Positions 1 to 5,923 of a DNA stretch of 5,923 nt are shown here, piece after piece. The notes beneath the pieces were generated by a model. It ran no database searches, was not told where the DNA came from, and saw only the letters and a program-made list of their open reading frames with translations. Origin of the DNA: a bacterium (GTDB lineage Bacteria; Hydrogenedentota; Hydrogenedentia; Hydrogenedentiales; SLHB01); contig JAAEQP010001687.1 of the NCBI GenBank assembly GCA_024231375.1, positions 1 to 5,923 of the forward strand. The letters run 5' to 3'. The position numbers and the translations under genes are program-made. Position 1 is the stretch's first letter, and each line of letters opens with the position of its first letter.

Positions 1-204
1 GAGATTGTGGCTTTTGCCAACTGCAACGGCGGCGCTTTGTTCGTCGGGGTGGACGACGACGGTTCCGTTTTCGGATTGGACGATCGCCCTACCCGGTTCG
101 TCTTGAAGGCGACGTGGGCGTATGGGAGAATGCCAACGGCATTGAGGCGTGAGAAGTATGGCCCCGCGGGAAAGGTGCGATCTGGCGCCACATCGAAACA
201 CTGA
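1..204 (+). pseudogene. Truncated AlbA_2 (Schlafen-like) domain fragment, 3' end only
   Basis: The reading frame is already open at base 1 and stops at TGA 202-204, so the true start lies left of the window. The first residues read EIVAFANCNGGALFVGVDDD followed by GSVFGLDD, which is the classic core of the AlbA_2 / divergent AAA_4 domain (Pfam PF04326 type), found in Schlafen-like ATPases and putative transcriptional regulators. After that core, around base 85, the translation becomes arginine-rich and unlike the family, and it ends about 38 residues later. In intact proteins this core is N-terminal and several hundred residues should follow. I infer a gene that is truncated, rearranged or frameshifted near base 85. 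A short stand-alone AlbA_2 protein is the alternative. Recognition of the domain core is fairly firm; the pseudogene call is less so. Confidence 0.5.
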
Positions 205-216
205 GCGGATTCGAAC

Positions 217-1497
217 ATGCAGTTTATTCGTAAAGGACGCGCATCCCGGAAGTCGGGACCCCAACGGCTGGTCATGCTGGAGTTGGCCAAGTACTTCCTG
301 GGATTCCGCATTACGCGGGCAGGATTCTATCTCGGCGTGGGATGGATGCTGTGCGGGAGCATTGGTTCCTTCTCAGTGGACATGCCCATCTTTCGTTTGT
401 TCTTCGTGTTGGCGGCTGTGTTCGCCGTGGCCTTTGTGGCCGGGCCGCTGCTACGCCCGCGGTTGACGGTGGCCGGGGGACTTCCGGCCAAGGCCAGTGC
501 GGGCCATCCCGTCAGCGGCGAGTTCACCGTGACCAACGGATCCCGCCGAGCGGGATATGATCTGTCCGTGGGCTATTTCGGTCTGCCACGATTTCTGCGG
601 TCGCGCGCCGACGACGCGCCCGTGATCGAACGACTGGGGCCCGGCGACTCGGCTCGGGTGGAGGTGGCGTTGACGCCTTTGCGGCGTGGGCTGTATCCCC
701 TACCTCCGTTGCGCGCGTATTCGACGTTCCCGCTCGGGCTCTGGCGGTGTGGACCGAAAGTCCGCCGGGGCGGCAGTCTGCTGGTGTTGCCCGATTTCCA
801 CCCCTTGGACGATGTGGACGTGCCGGTCGGTGCGCGGTACCAACCGGGCGGTCTGGCACTTACCTCCAACGTCGGCGAATCGCCGGAATACATCGGCAAC
901 CGCGAGTACCGGCCGGGCGACCCGTGGCGGCGTGTGGATTTTCGGGCGTGGGGCCGGTTGTCGAAGCCGGTGGTGCGCGAGTACCAAGAGGAGTATTACC
1001 ACCGGGTGGCGTTGGTGCTGGACACGTACGTGCCCGGTCGGCGCCGGAGTCCCGCCACGGGATTCCCCGACATGGAAGCGGCCGTGAGTCTGTCCGCTGC
1101 CATCGCGGACGGCCTGTCGCGGGGTGAGTACATCATCGACCTATTCGCCGCGGGCCCCGAACTCTACGTGTTCCGCAGCGGCCGACACGTGGCCCATTTC
1201 GATAGCGTGCTGGAAATCCTTGCCTGCGTGGACGCGTGCCGCCGCAATCCCTTCGAGACGGTGACGCCCGCGCTCGCCGACGAACTGGGCACCATCTCGA
1301 CGGTCATTTGCGTGTTGCTCGATTGGGATGCGTCCCGGCGCGACCTGGTGCGTGCGGCGGCGGAGGCTGGGTGCCGCGCCAAGGTCATCATCGTCCGCGA
1401 CGGTCCAACGACCGAACCCATCTCGGGCGCGGAGACGGACGACATCTCCTTGTACACACCTGACGCAATCCGTTCGGGAGGAGTGGACGCGGTATGA
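217..1497 (+). CDS. DUF58 domain-containing membrane protein
   Basis: This 426-residue protein is a DUF58 family member, usually found in moxR-DUF58-transglutaminase clusters and thought to act at the cell envelope; its biochemical role is not settled. Two hydrophobic segments near the N-terminus (about residues 35-52 and 57-78) form a membrane hairpin, preceded by the family-typical [10 protein letters not shown]. An Ig-like beta region follows (about 83-195). The DUF58 signature lies at about 223-262, with [20 protein letters not shown] and then a PVVREYQEE stretch. After it comes a vWA-like strand VALVLDT at 264-270. The residues after that Asp (D-T-Y-V-P) do not match a normal MIDAS D-x-S-x-S metal site. 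The start is uncertain: ATG 217 gives a basic 19-residue leader, while ATG 274 begins MLELAKYF closer to the usual family start; neither has a strong Shine-Dalgarno. The stop overlaps the next start by four bases (ATGA), implying translational coupling. No MoxR gene is seen upstream. Confidence 0.9.
   Translation: MQFIRKGRASRKSGPQRLVMLELAKYFLGFRITRAGFYLGVGWMLCGSIGSFSVDMPIFRLFFVLAAVFAVAFVAGPLLRPRLTVAGGLPAKASAGHPVSGEFTVTNGSRRAGYDLSVGYFGLPRFLRSRADDAPVIERLGPGDSARVEVALTPLRRGLYPLPPLRAYSTFPLGLWRCGPKVRRGGSLLVLPDFHPLDDVDVPVGARYQPGGLALTSNVGESPEYIGNREYRPGDPWRRVDFRAWGRLSKPVVREYQEEYYHRVALVLDTYVPGRRRSPATGFPDMEAAVSLSAAIADGLSRGEYIIDLFAAGPELYVFRSGRHVAHFDSVLEILACVDACRRNPFETVTPALADELGTISTVICVLLDWDASRRDLVRAAAEAGCRAKVIIVRDGPTTEPISGAETDDISLYTPDAIRSGGVDAV
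1476..1483 (+). promoter_or_regulatory. Shine-Dalgarno site for the transglutaminase gene
   Basis: GGGAGGAG lies inside the last codons of the DUF58 gene and ends ten bases before ATG 1494. It is a near-perfect anti-16S match and supports that start and reinitiation across the ATGA overlap. Confidence 0.7.
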
Positions 1498-3575
1498 GGG
1501 CCCACCGCATAGCCGCACTCATCATCATCGTCGCGGAGGCAGTGACGTTGGCGATGCTATGGGGCGTGTACGCGGTCCCCGTTTTGGCGTGTGCCCTGGC
1601 CGCGGTGGCCACGTTCGTACCGCATGATCGGTTCGCGCGGCTCCGTGACCGTCTCTCCCCGGAGCGGCGCGCCCTCTTGGGTCTCGTGGTCGGGGCCGTC
1701 GTTCTGGTCAAGTGGCGAATGTTCCCGCACAACTACTTTCCCCGAATCGGCATGGCGCTACCCCAAGGACTGAGTCCCGCCTTGGCAGGACTGACCATGC
1801 TGATGCAGGCGGCGTATCTGGTGTTCACGCGCAAGGAACGGTTGTCGGCGTCGTTTTTGTTGCTCGGCGTGATTGCCCTGGAACTCACGGGCGACATCAG
1901 CGCGAGCCGCATGCAGGACATCGTGTACCAGACGAGCGCCATCGTGTTCTGCATGGCGGCGGCATGGTTCGCGTGGAGCGGCAGGGCTACGGTGAGGAAC
2001 GACGGTGTGCGTCCGTCGCGCCGCGGAACCGTCATCGCGGTGATCCTGCTCGTGGTGGCGTGCGCGGGGGCGATGGTTCCGATTCTCTATCTCCGTGAGT
2101 ACTCCTACGAAATCGACCGGTACATTGCGGCCCTCGCGCGGAATGCCCCGGTCGGCGGCGCCGGCCTCTCACGTTCGACGCAACTCGACACGGTCATCAA
2201 CTCGAAGTTGAGCAACCCGGACGGAACGGCCTTGCGGGTAGTGGCGCACGAGGAGCCCGGCTATCTCCGCGCCCATGTGCGCGACGCCTATTCGGACGGA
2301 CGCTGGGACACGAGGGCGGCGAAAGACACGCTTCGTGCGGCACCGGACGCACCTGAATGGGTCGCGCGGGAGGCAGAGGATCGGCGAGTCTTCGAGGTGC
2401 GCGCCCCGGCGGACGCGGAAGCCTTGGACCGGCTCGAAGTGTGGCCCGTTGCGTCGGTCAGCGATGTGGTGTGCGCCCCGCTCACGACGGCGTACCTCGC
2501 GACCGCAACGGACTTCGTGGAGAGCAATGCGTATCGGGCCATGGCCCCGCCGTCGGGCGAGCGGTTCTCGGATTACGTGTTGTATTCGGGCAGGATGGCG
2601 CCGGTAGCACCGTTGAACGAAGAGGATCTCGCTTCGTTCATGAATGTGCCCGAGGAGATCGGTCCCCGTATCACAGCACTGGCGGAACGGCTCTGCACCG
2701 GGATGGACTCGCCCCACGAGAAGATCGCGGCTGTCGTCGGCTACCTGACGGGCAGGCATGAGTACGGTATCGGCATCGACATCCCGGACGGCCGCGACCC
2801 TCTCGCACACTTCCTTCTCACCGACCCGCCGCTGGCCGCGCACTGCGAGTATTTCGCATCGGCGGCGGCCGTGTTGCTGCGGTTGGGTGGCGTGCCGACG
2901 CGGTACGTGACCGGCTACCTGGTCACGTCGAAGAATCCGCGCGGCGGGTATTGGGTGGCGCGAAACAAAGACGCCCACGCCTGGGTGGAGGCGTACGTGC
3001 CGGACCGAGGCTGGATCGTGGTGGAGGCGACGCCCGGTGGCGGCGTTCCCGTCGATGCGACGCCGGGTTGGTTCAGCCAGTGGTGGGACGCCCTGAAGTT
3101 CCAACTGCAACAACTGCGCGCGGCCATCATGAACGGCGATTGGCGCGCGGCGTTGGTACGTTTCGCGACGGCCCTCCTGAAATTGGCAGTGAGCGTGCCC
3201 GGCCTGATTGTGTTGTTGCTGCTGGGCGGCGGCATTGGCCGGCGAATCGTGCGCCGGAGGGCGGGCCGCACGCCGGATGACCCGGTGTTGCGCCGGTTGC
3301 GACAGGCCCTGAGCAAGACGGACGCGCGGATGCGGCGCAAGGGACTCGTGCGCGGCGACCAGGAAACCCTCATGCAGTTTGCGGACCGCATCGTCACAAC
3401 GCTGGACGACCGGGATGCCGCGGAACATATAGCCGCGTGGTATCGCACCTGCGCCGCCGTCCGCTACCGCCCGCCACTGGACGTCAGTGCCGTGGACGCT
3501 GTGTGTAGCGAAGACCCTTTCGCGGCGACGCACGATGCCGTGAAGGAAGACGCGACCAACGGAGAGAAGACATGA
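1494..3575 (+). CDS. TgpA-type transglutaminase-like membrane protein with DUF4129-like tail
   Basis: This 693-residue protein has the TgpA (DUF3488)-transglutaminase-DUF4129 architecture. About seven hydrophobic segments fill residues 6-200 (roughly 6-22, 24-41, 58-73, 95-112, 117-133, 142-161, 178-198). A large exported region follows to about 563, then one more membrane helix at about 565-580 and a basic cytoplasmic tail. The family-typical [17 protein letters not shown] is at 256-272. The transglutaminase core spans about 400-515: the nucleophile C451 sits in [26 protein letters not shown] follows, and H495 sits in [15 protein letters not shown]. The third triad position is E511 (VVEATPG) rather than Asp; from memory, other TgpA-like proteins also carry Glu here. 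The tail (about 597-660: [18 protein letters not shown], then an E-T-L-M-Q-F-A-D stretch) resembles DUF4129. Likely role is a protein-modifying or peptidase-like activity on the outer face of the membrane, substrate unknown. It is coupled by ATGA overlaps to both neighbours. Confidence 0.9.
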   Translation: MRAHRIAALIIIVAEAVTLAMLWGVYAVPVLACALAAVATFVPHDRFARLRDRLSPERRALLGLVVGAVVLVKWRMFPHNYFPRIGMALPQGLSPALAGLTMLMQAAYLVFTRKERLSASFLLLGVIALELTGDISASRMQDIVYQTSAIVFCMAAAWFAWSGRATVRNDGVRPSRRGTVIAVILLVVACAGAMVPILYLREYSYEIDRYIAALARNAPVGGAGLSRSTQLDTVINSKLSNPDGTALRVVAHEEPGYLRAHVRDAYSDGRWDTRAAKDTLRAAPDAPEWVAREAEDRRVFEVRAPADAEALDRLEVWPVASVSDVVCAPLTTAYLATATDFVESNAYRAMAPPSGERFSDYVLYSGRMAPVAPLNEEDLASFMNVPEEIGPRITALAERLCTGMDSPHEKIAAVVGYLTGRHEYGIGIDIPDGRDPLAHFLLTDPPLAAHCEYFASAAAVLLRLGGVPTRYVTGYLVTSKNPRGGYWVARNKDAHAWVEAYVPDRGWIVVEATPGGGVPVDATPGWFSQWWDALKFQLQQLRAAIMNGDWRAALVRFATALLKLAVSVPGLIVLLLLGGGIGRRIVRRRAGRTPDDPVLRRLRQALSKTDARMRRKGLVRGDQETLMQFADRIVTTLDDRDAAEHIAAWYRTCAAVRYRPPLDVSAVDAVCSEDPFAATHDAVKEDATNGEKT
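3561..3569 (+). promoter_or_regulatory. Shine-Dalgarno site for the epimerase-like gene
   Basis: GGAGAGAAG ends two bases before ATG 3572; its GGAG core is seven bases upstream of the ATG. It sits inside the final codons of the transglutaminase gene and supports ATG 3572 as a coupled start. Confidence 0.6.
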
Positions 3576-4936
3576 CCGACCGGACCGAGACCCCGTATCA
3601 AGGCACACTCCTGCCGGACGAACCAACAACATCCGATCTGCGCACCATCCTCCCGGACTACGAGGCCATGTTCCGCACCGTGGGCAAGATGCTGGCCGAC
3701 CGATACGAGCGGCGACCGGACTATCCATGGATCGACACAAAGCGGAGCCTGATCACCGGCGAAGACTTCCCGGAGGACGATCCGCTACGAGGCCCCCAGG
3801 CCGTGGCCGGCTGGATTCAAGGGCGCGGGCTTGAATCGCTGGCGACCCACTGCCGTTGGTTCGGACCCCGGGACGACGCAGAGGCCCAGGCGCTCAGAGT
3901 CCGTCTCGAAACCATCATGACGGAGGTGCTGGCCCAGATACGCAAGGTGCGGGCGCGCAATGGCGGGCATGTGTTCTTCTTCATGACGCCCGGCGGCGAC
4001 CCCTTCGAACTCGACGAAACGGGGGCGCCCAGGACCATCACACTCGACGCCTCGTCGCCGTGCAACTACAGCGACTTATTCACGGCGAAGGGCATGTATG
4101 CGGCGGCCGCCTACCTGAAGGACGCGGAGGCACAGACCGAGGCGCGCGATTATCTTATGGCGGTGGATGAGGCGATCCGTACGGATGCCTTCGTGACGGA
4201 CCAGCAGGCCCTCGACCCGAAGAACCCCATCCGGCCGGTTCCGGGACGCCATTCCCACGGTCCTTACATGATTCAGGTCGGTACGGCGGGGGTCTTGGCC
4301 GATTGGGGGCAAGATGCGGCCGGGGTGGACATGTGTCTGGGAGGCTTGCGCCACATTCTCGACCGCCACATCAACCTGGACAACCGATGGCCGGACCTGC
4401 GCCCCTGCGACTATGTCGAATTCATCGACAATGAGGGTGCGCCGTACCGAACCGGCGAACATGTCATCTGTGACCCGGGCCATTCCCTCGAATGGGTGGG
4501 CCTAACGCTGAAGTTAGTCGCGGCGGTGGACGCTCACGGGCTCGCCTCGCCAGAGCAGCGCAACGAACTTGCGCGTTCGGAAGCAGTCGCGCCCCGTGTA
4601 CTCCAGGGCTGTTTCGACTTGGGGTTCCAATCGGGACCGGGTGGGATCTGCAAATTCGCGGACTTGGTGTCGCGCGAACCGGTGAATAGCGACATGCCTT
4701 GGTGGAGTTTGCCTGAGACCATCCGCGCGGCAGCCTACTGCCTCGCCATGGCCCAATCGGACGAGGACCGCGCGACGGCTGCCCGCGTGCTTGCCGCGTG
4801 TCACAACGCGTTCACCAAGCACTACGTCCGGCCCGACCTGAGTCTGATGGCGGTCCAGACCGCAACGCGGAAGGGCATGTCGTGGATGTCGTCCCCGGCA
4901 ACTACGATGCCGACCCCGGCTACCACACCAACATGA
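3572..4936 (+). CDS. N-acylglucosamine 2-epimerase (AGE) family-like protein, C-terminus frameshifted
   Basis: The frame as it stands gives 454 residues. It resembles the AGE / cellobiose 2-epimerase (alpha/alpha)6-barrel family, which interconverts sugars by epimerisation or isomerisation; the substrate cannot be told from sequence. Family-like features in order are [12 protein letters not shown] (80-91, the conserved Q-x-R region), [11 protein letters not shown] (135-145), [12 protein letters not shown] (226-237), [15 protein letters not shown] (301-315, H304 a likely catalytic histidine) and [15 protein letters not shown] (375-389). There is no signal peptide or membrane segment, so it is probably cytoplasmic. 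From residue 431 the translation turns into a Thr/Pro/Ser-rich low-complexity tail that does not fit the fold, while the -1 frame supplies a plausible family C-terminus to 4977; corrected, it would be 468 residues. The ATGA overlap couples it to the transglutaminase gene, an unusual partner. Other alpha/alpha-barrel sugar enzymes are the main alternative identity. Confidence 0.72.
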   Translation: MTDRTETPYQGTLLPDEPTTSDLRTILPDYEAMFRTVGKMLADRYERRPDYPWIDTKRSLITGEDFPEDDPLRGPQAVAGWIQGRGLESLATHCRWFGPRDDAEAQALRVRLETIMTEVLAQIRKVRARNGGHVFFFMTPGGDPFELDETGAPRTITLDASSPCNYSDLFTAKGMYAAAAYLKDAEAQTEARDYLMAVDEAIRTDAFVTDQQALDPKNPIRPVPGRHSHGPYMIQVGTAGVLADWGQDAAGVDMCLGGLRHILDRHINLDNRWPDLRPCDYVEFIDNEGAPYRTGEHVICDPGHSLEWVGLTLKLVAAVDAHGLASPEQRNELARSEAVAPRVLQGCFDLGFQSGPGGICKFADLVSREPVNSDMPWWSLPETIRAAAYCLAMAQSDEDRATAARVLAACHNAFTKHYVRPDLSLMAVQTATRKGMSWMSSPATTMPTPATTPT

Positions 4937-4977
4937 GCCTGATGGATGCCGCGGCGATGATAAACGCTTTGGCGTAA
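4861..4977 (+). other. Out-of-frame native C-terminus of the epimerase-like gene (frameshift at about 4861)
   Basis: Reading from C4861 in the frame one base back gives 38 codons ending at TAA 4975-4977. They read [15 protein letters not shown], then [16 protein letters not shown] and a short MINALA end. This joins smoothly to the upstream SLMAVQT and has the look of an AGE-family C-terminus, where a Tyr/Pro-His-Thr/Asn motif near the end carries the second catalytic histidine (H452 in the corrected protein). The simplest explanation is loss of one C from a CCC run, so that ACC-CGC became ACC-GC at 4859-4863. No slippery heptamer of X-XXY-YYZ type is visible, so programmed frameshifting is not favoured. 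Confidence 0.8.
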
Positions 4978-5008
4978 CGGCAAGGCGTGCTCAGGAGAAG
5001 ATGACGTG

Positions 5009-5029
5009 TGTCCGGACCTCTTCTGGACA
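5009..5029 (+). terminator. Possible transcription terminator hairpin in a convergent gap
   Basis: The arms TGTCCGGA (5009-5016) and TCTGGACA (5022-5029) can pair over eight positions, including one G-U wobble, around a five-base loop. The hairpin lies in the 72-base gap between two convergent genes (4978-5049), where a terminator is expected. No T-run follows on either strand, and the wobble becomes a C-A mismatch on the minus strand, so it may be a weak or Rho-aided terminator, or chance. Confidence 0.3.
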
Positions 5030-5049
5030 GACGCGTCGGCACCCGCCCT

Positions 5050-5923
5050 CTATCCGGCTACGACATGCTCCGCGCCAAGGGCTTTCAATCGTGCCACGAC
5101 TTCCTCCACCTCTTCCCGCGTCATCGTGGGGTATCCCGGCTGGTCGTCCTCGGGCAACCCCAGCCGGGCACGTTTGCCTTCGCCCAAGGCGTGGTGGCCC
5201 ATGACGTGGATGGCCTCGCAGTGTTTCAAAGACTGGGCCACCGACACGATGCCTTCGAGATGGTCGTCGCGCAGGTTGAGCCCGGGCACGATAGGACACC
5301 GCAGCACGATGGGGCCGCCCAAGCCGTCGATGAAATACAGGTTCCGCAGAATATGGTCGTTGGGTTGCCCCGTGAACTCCATGTGCCGCTCGGGGTCGGA
5401 TTCTTTGTAGTCGTAGAGGAACAGGTCGACGGATGGCGCAAGCATCTTGAAGTGTGTTTGCGGCGCGAATCCACAGGTTTCAAGGCAGGTGTGGAGTCCG
5501 CGCGCTTTGGCGCCTTCGAGCAATACCTGCACGAATCCGAATTGAACCAAGGGCTCGCCCCCGCTGATGGTCATGCCGCCGCCCGACTCGTCGTAGAAGG
5601 GCTTGTCCTTCATCACCTCTTCGAGGATCTCCGCCGCCGACCGGTCGCGGCCAATCACCTCCAGTGCGCCGGCCCAGCATTCCTCAGTACACGAGAAGCA
5701 CTCCGTGCACTGGTCGCGCAGGATCTGGTGGTCGCCGTCGATGAGAATGTGGCCGTCGTTGGGACAGCGCTGGAAACAGAACCCGCACCCGATACACAAC
5801 GAAGGCGTGAATGCCAGTTGCGGCCGCCCGTTACGGCCTTCCGGGTTGTGGCACCAGAGGCAGTTCAACGGACACCCTTTCAGAAACTCCGTCGTGCGAA
5901 TGCCCGGCCCGTCGTTGATCGAC
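5050..5923 (-). CDS. Glycyl radical enzyme activating protein (radical SAM, two extra 4Fe-4S clusters), 5' end outside window
   Basis: This is a radical SAM activase that would install the glycyl radical on a partner glycyl radical enzyme, using S-adenosylmethionine and a [4Fe-4S] cluster. The frame is open to the right edge, giving 290 residues in the window; counting from the edge, it begins SINDGPGIRTTEFLKGCP, the conserved start of the PFL-activase family, so only a few residues are missing. The TTG at 5866-5868 is an internal Leu, not the start. The radical SAM motif CPLNCLWC is at residues 17-24. Two ferredoxin-type cluster motifs follow: C43-x2-C46-x2-C49-x3-C53-P and C72-x2-C75-x2-C78-x3-C82. 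The SAM-binding ISGGEP is at 119-124, and the family motifs DYKESDPERHMEFTG (171-185) and LRCPIVPGLN (207-216) are present. The insert fits activases of the type serving decarboxylases, lyases or benzylsuccinate-type enzymes, rather than the shorter PflA. The partner enzyme is not in the window. The gene ends at TAG (complement of 5050-5052). Confidence 0.92.
   Translation of the reverse strand, partial: SINDGPGIRTTEFLKGCPLNCLWCHNPEGRNGRPQLAFTPSLCIGCGFCFQRCPNDGHILIDGDHQILRDQCTECFSCTEECWAGALEVIGRDRSAAEILEEVMKDKPFYDESGGGMTISGGEPLVQFGFVQVLLEGAKARGLHTCLETCGFAPQTHFKMLAPSVDLFLYDYKESDPERHMEFTGQPNDHILRNLYFIDGLGGPIVLRCPIVPGLNLRDDHLEGIVSVAQSLKHCEAIHVMGHHALGEGKRARLGLPEDDQPGYPTMTREEVEEVVARLKALGAEHVVAG

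Noticed and set aside
103..131. Possible sigma-70 promoter: TTGAAG (103-108), 17-base spacer, GAGAAT (126-131)
   Set aside because: Both boxes match the consensus at only four of six positions, and they lie within decayed coding sequence, so chance is likely.
2169..3740. A 523-codon open reading frame on the minus strand, antisense to the transglutaminase gene
   Set aside because: Its translation is rich in Arg, His, Gly and Val with no recognisable domain, and it lies opposite a clearly conserved gene. Long antisense frames of this kind are common in GC-rich DNA.
4855..4870. Programmed -1 ribosomal frameshifting in the epimerase-like gene
   Set aside because: There is no slippery X-XXY-YYZ heptamer at the junction and no obvious stimulatory hairpin just downstream, and the 0-frame product would lack a likely catalytic residue. 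A one-base deletion or sequence error is simpler.
5006..5410. A 134-codon plus-strand open frame over the activase
   Set aside because: It is antisense to a strongly conserved radical SAM gene and has no recognisable domain.
5050..5868. TTG at 5866-5868 as the start of the activase
   Set aside because: Starting there would remove the first Cys of the radical SAM CPLNCLWC motif and the conserved DGPGIRT stretch, both of which are encoded in frame up to the window edge.

Overview
The window is GC-rich bacterial chromosomal DNA, about 60% or more by eye. It looks ordinary in base composition, with compact, overlapping genes and no visible mobile element, CRISPR array, rRNA or tRNA. The mix of genes is a DUF58/TgpA-type transglutaminase pair, an N-acylglucosamine 2-epimerase-like protein and a glycyl-radical-enzyme activase with extra ferredoxin clusters. 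That mix would suit an environmental bacterium with some anaerobic metabolism, for example a planctomycete-like or Hydrogenedentota-like lineage. The taxonomic guess is weak and rests only on gene style.

Layout, left to right. Bases 1-204 hold the cut-off end of a reading frame that begins as an AlbA_2 (Schlafen-like, divergent AAA_4) domain and loses recognisable homology after about 28 residues; it is probably a truncated or decayed gene. Next come three plus-strand genes joined by 4-base ATGA stop/start overlaps: a membrane-anchored DUF58 protein (217-1497), a multi-pass transglutaminase-like protein with a DUF4129-like tail (1494-3575), and an AGE-family epimerase/isomerase-like protein (3572-4936, with its conserved C-terminus continuing in another frame to 4977). 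A 72-base convergent gap with one possible hairpin follows. The last gene is on the minus strand (5050 to beyond 5923), an activase for a glycyl radical enzyme whose first few codons lie outside the window.

How they work together. DUF58 and TgpA-type transglutaminase proteins are commonly encoded together, usually with a MoxR AAA+ ATPase, and are thought to act at the cell envelope. No MoxR gene is visible here; the upstream neighbour is the AlbA_2 remnant. The epimerase-like gene is translationally coupled to this pair, which is an unexpected partner. The activase is transcribed convergently and belongs to a separate unit; its glycyl radical enzyme partner should lie just beyond the right edge.

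The strongest observation is a single-base frameshift at about 4861 in the epimerase gene. The annotated frame ends in a low-complexity tail, while the -1 frame continues with a convincing family C-terminus including a Tyr-His-Thr motif that probably carries a catalytic histidine. I did not find a clearly new biological system in this window.
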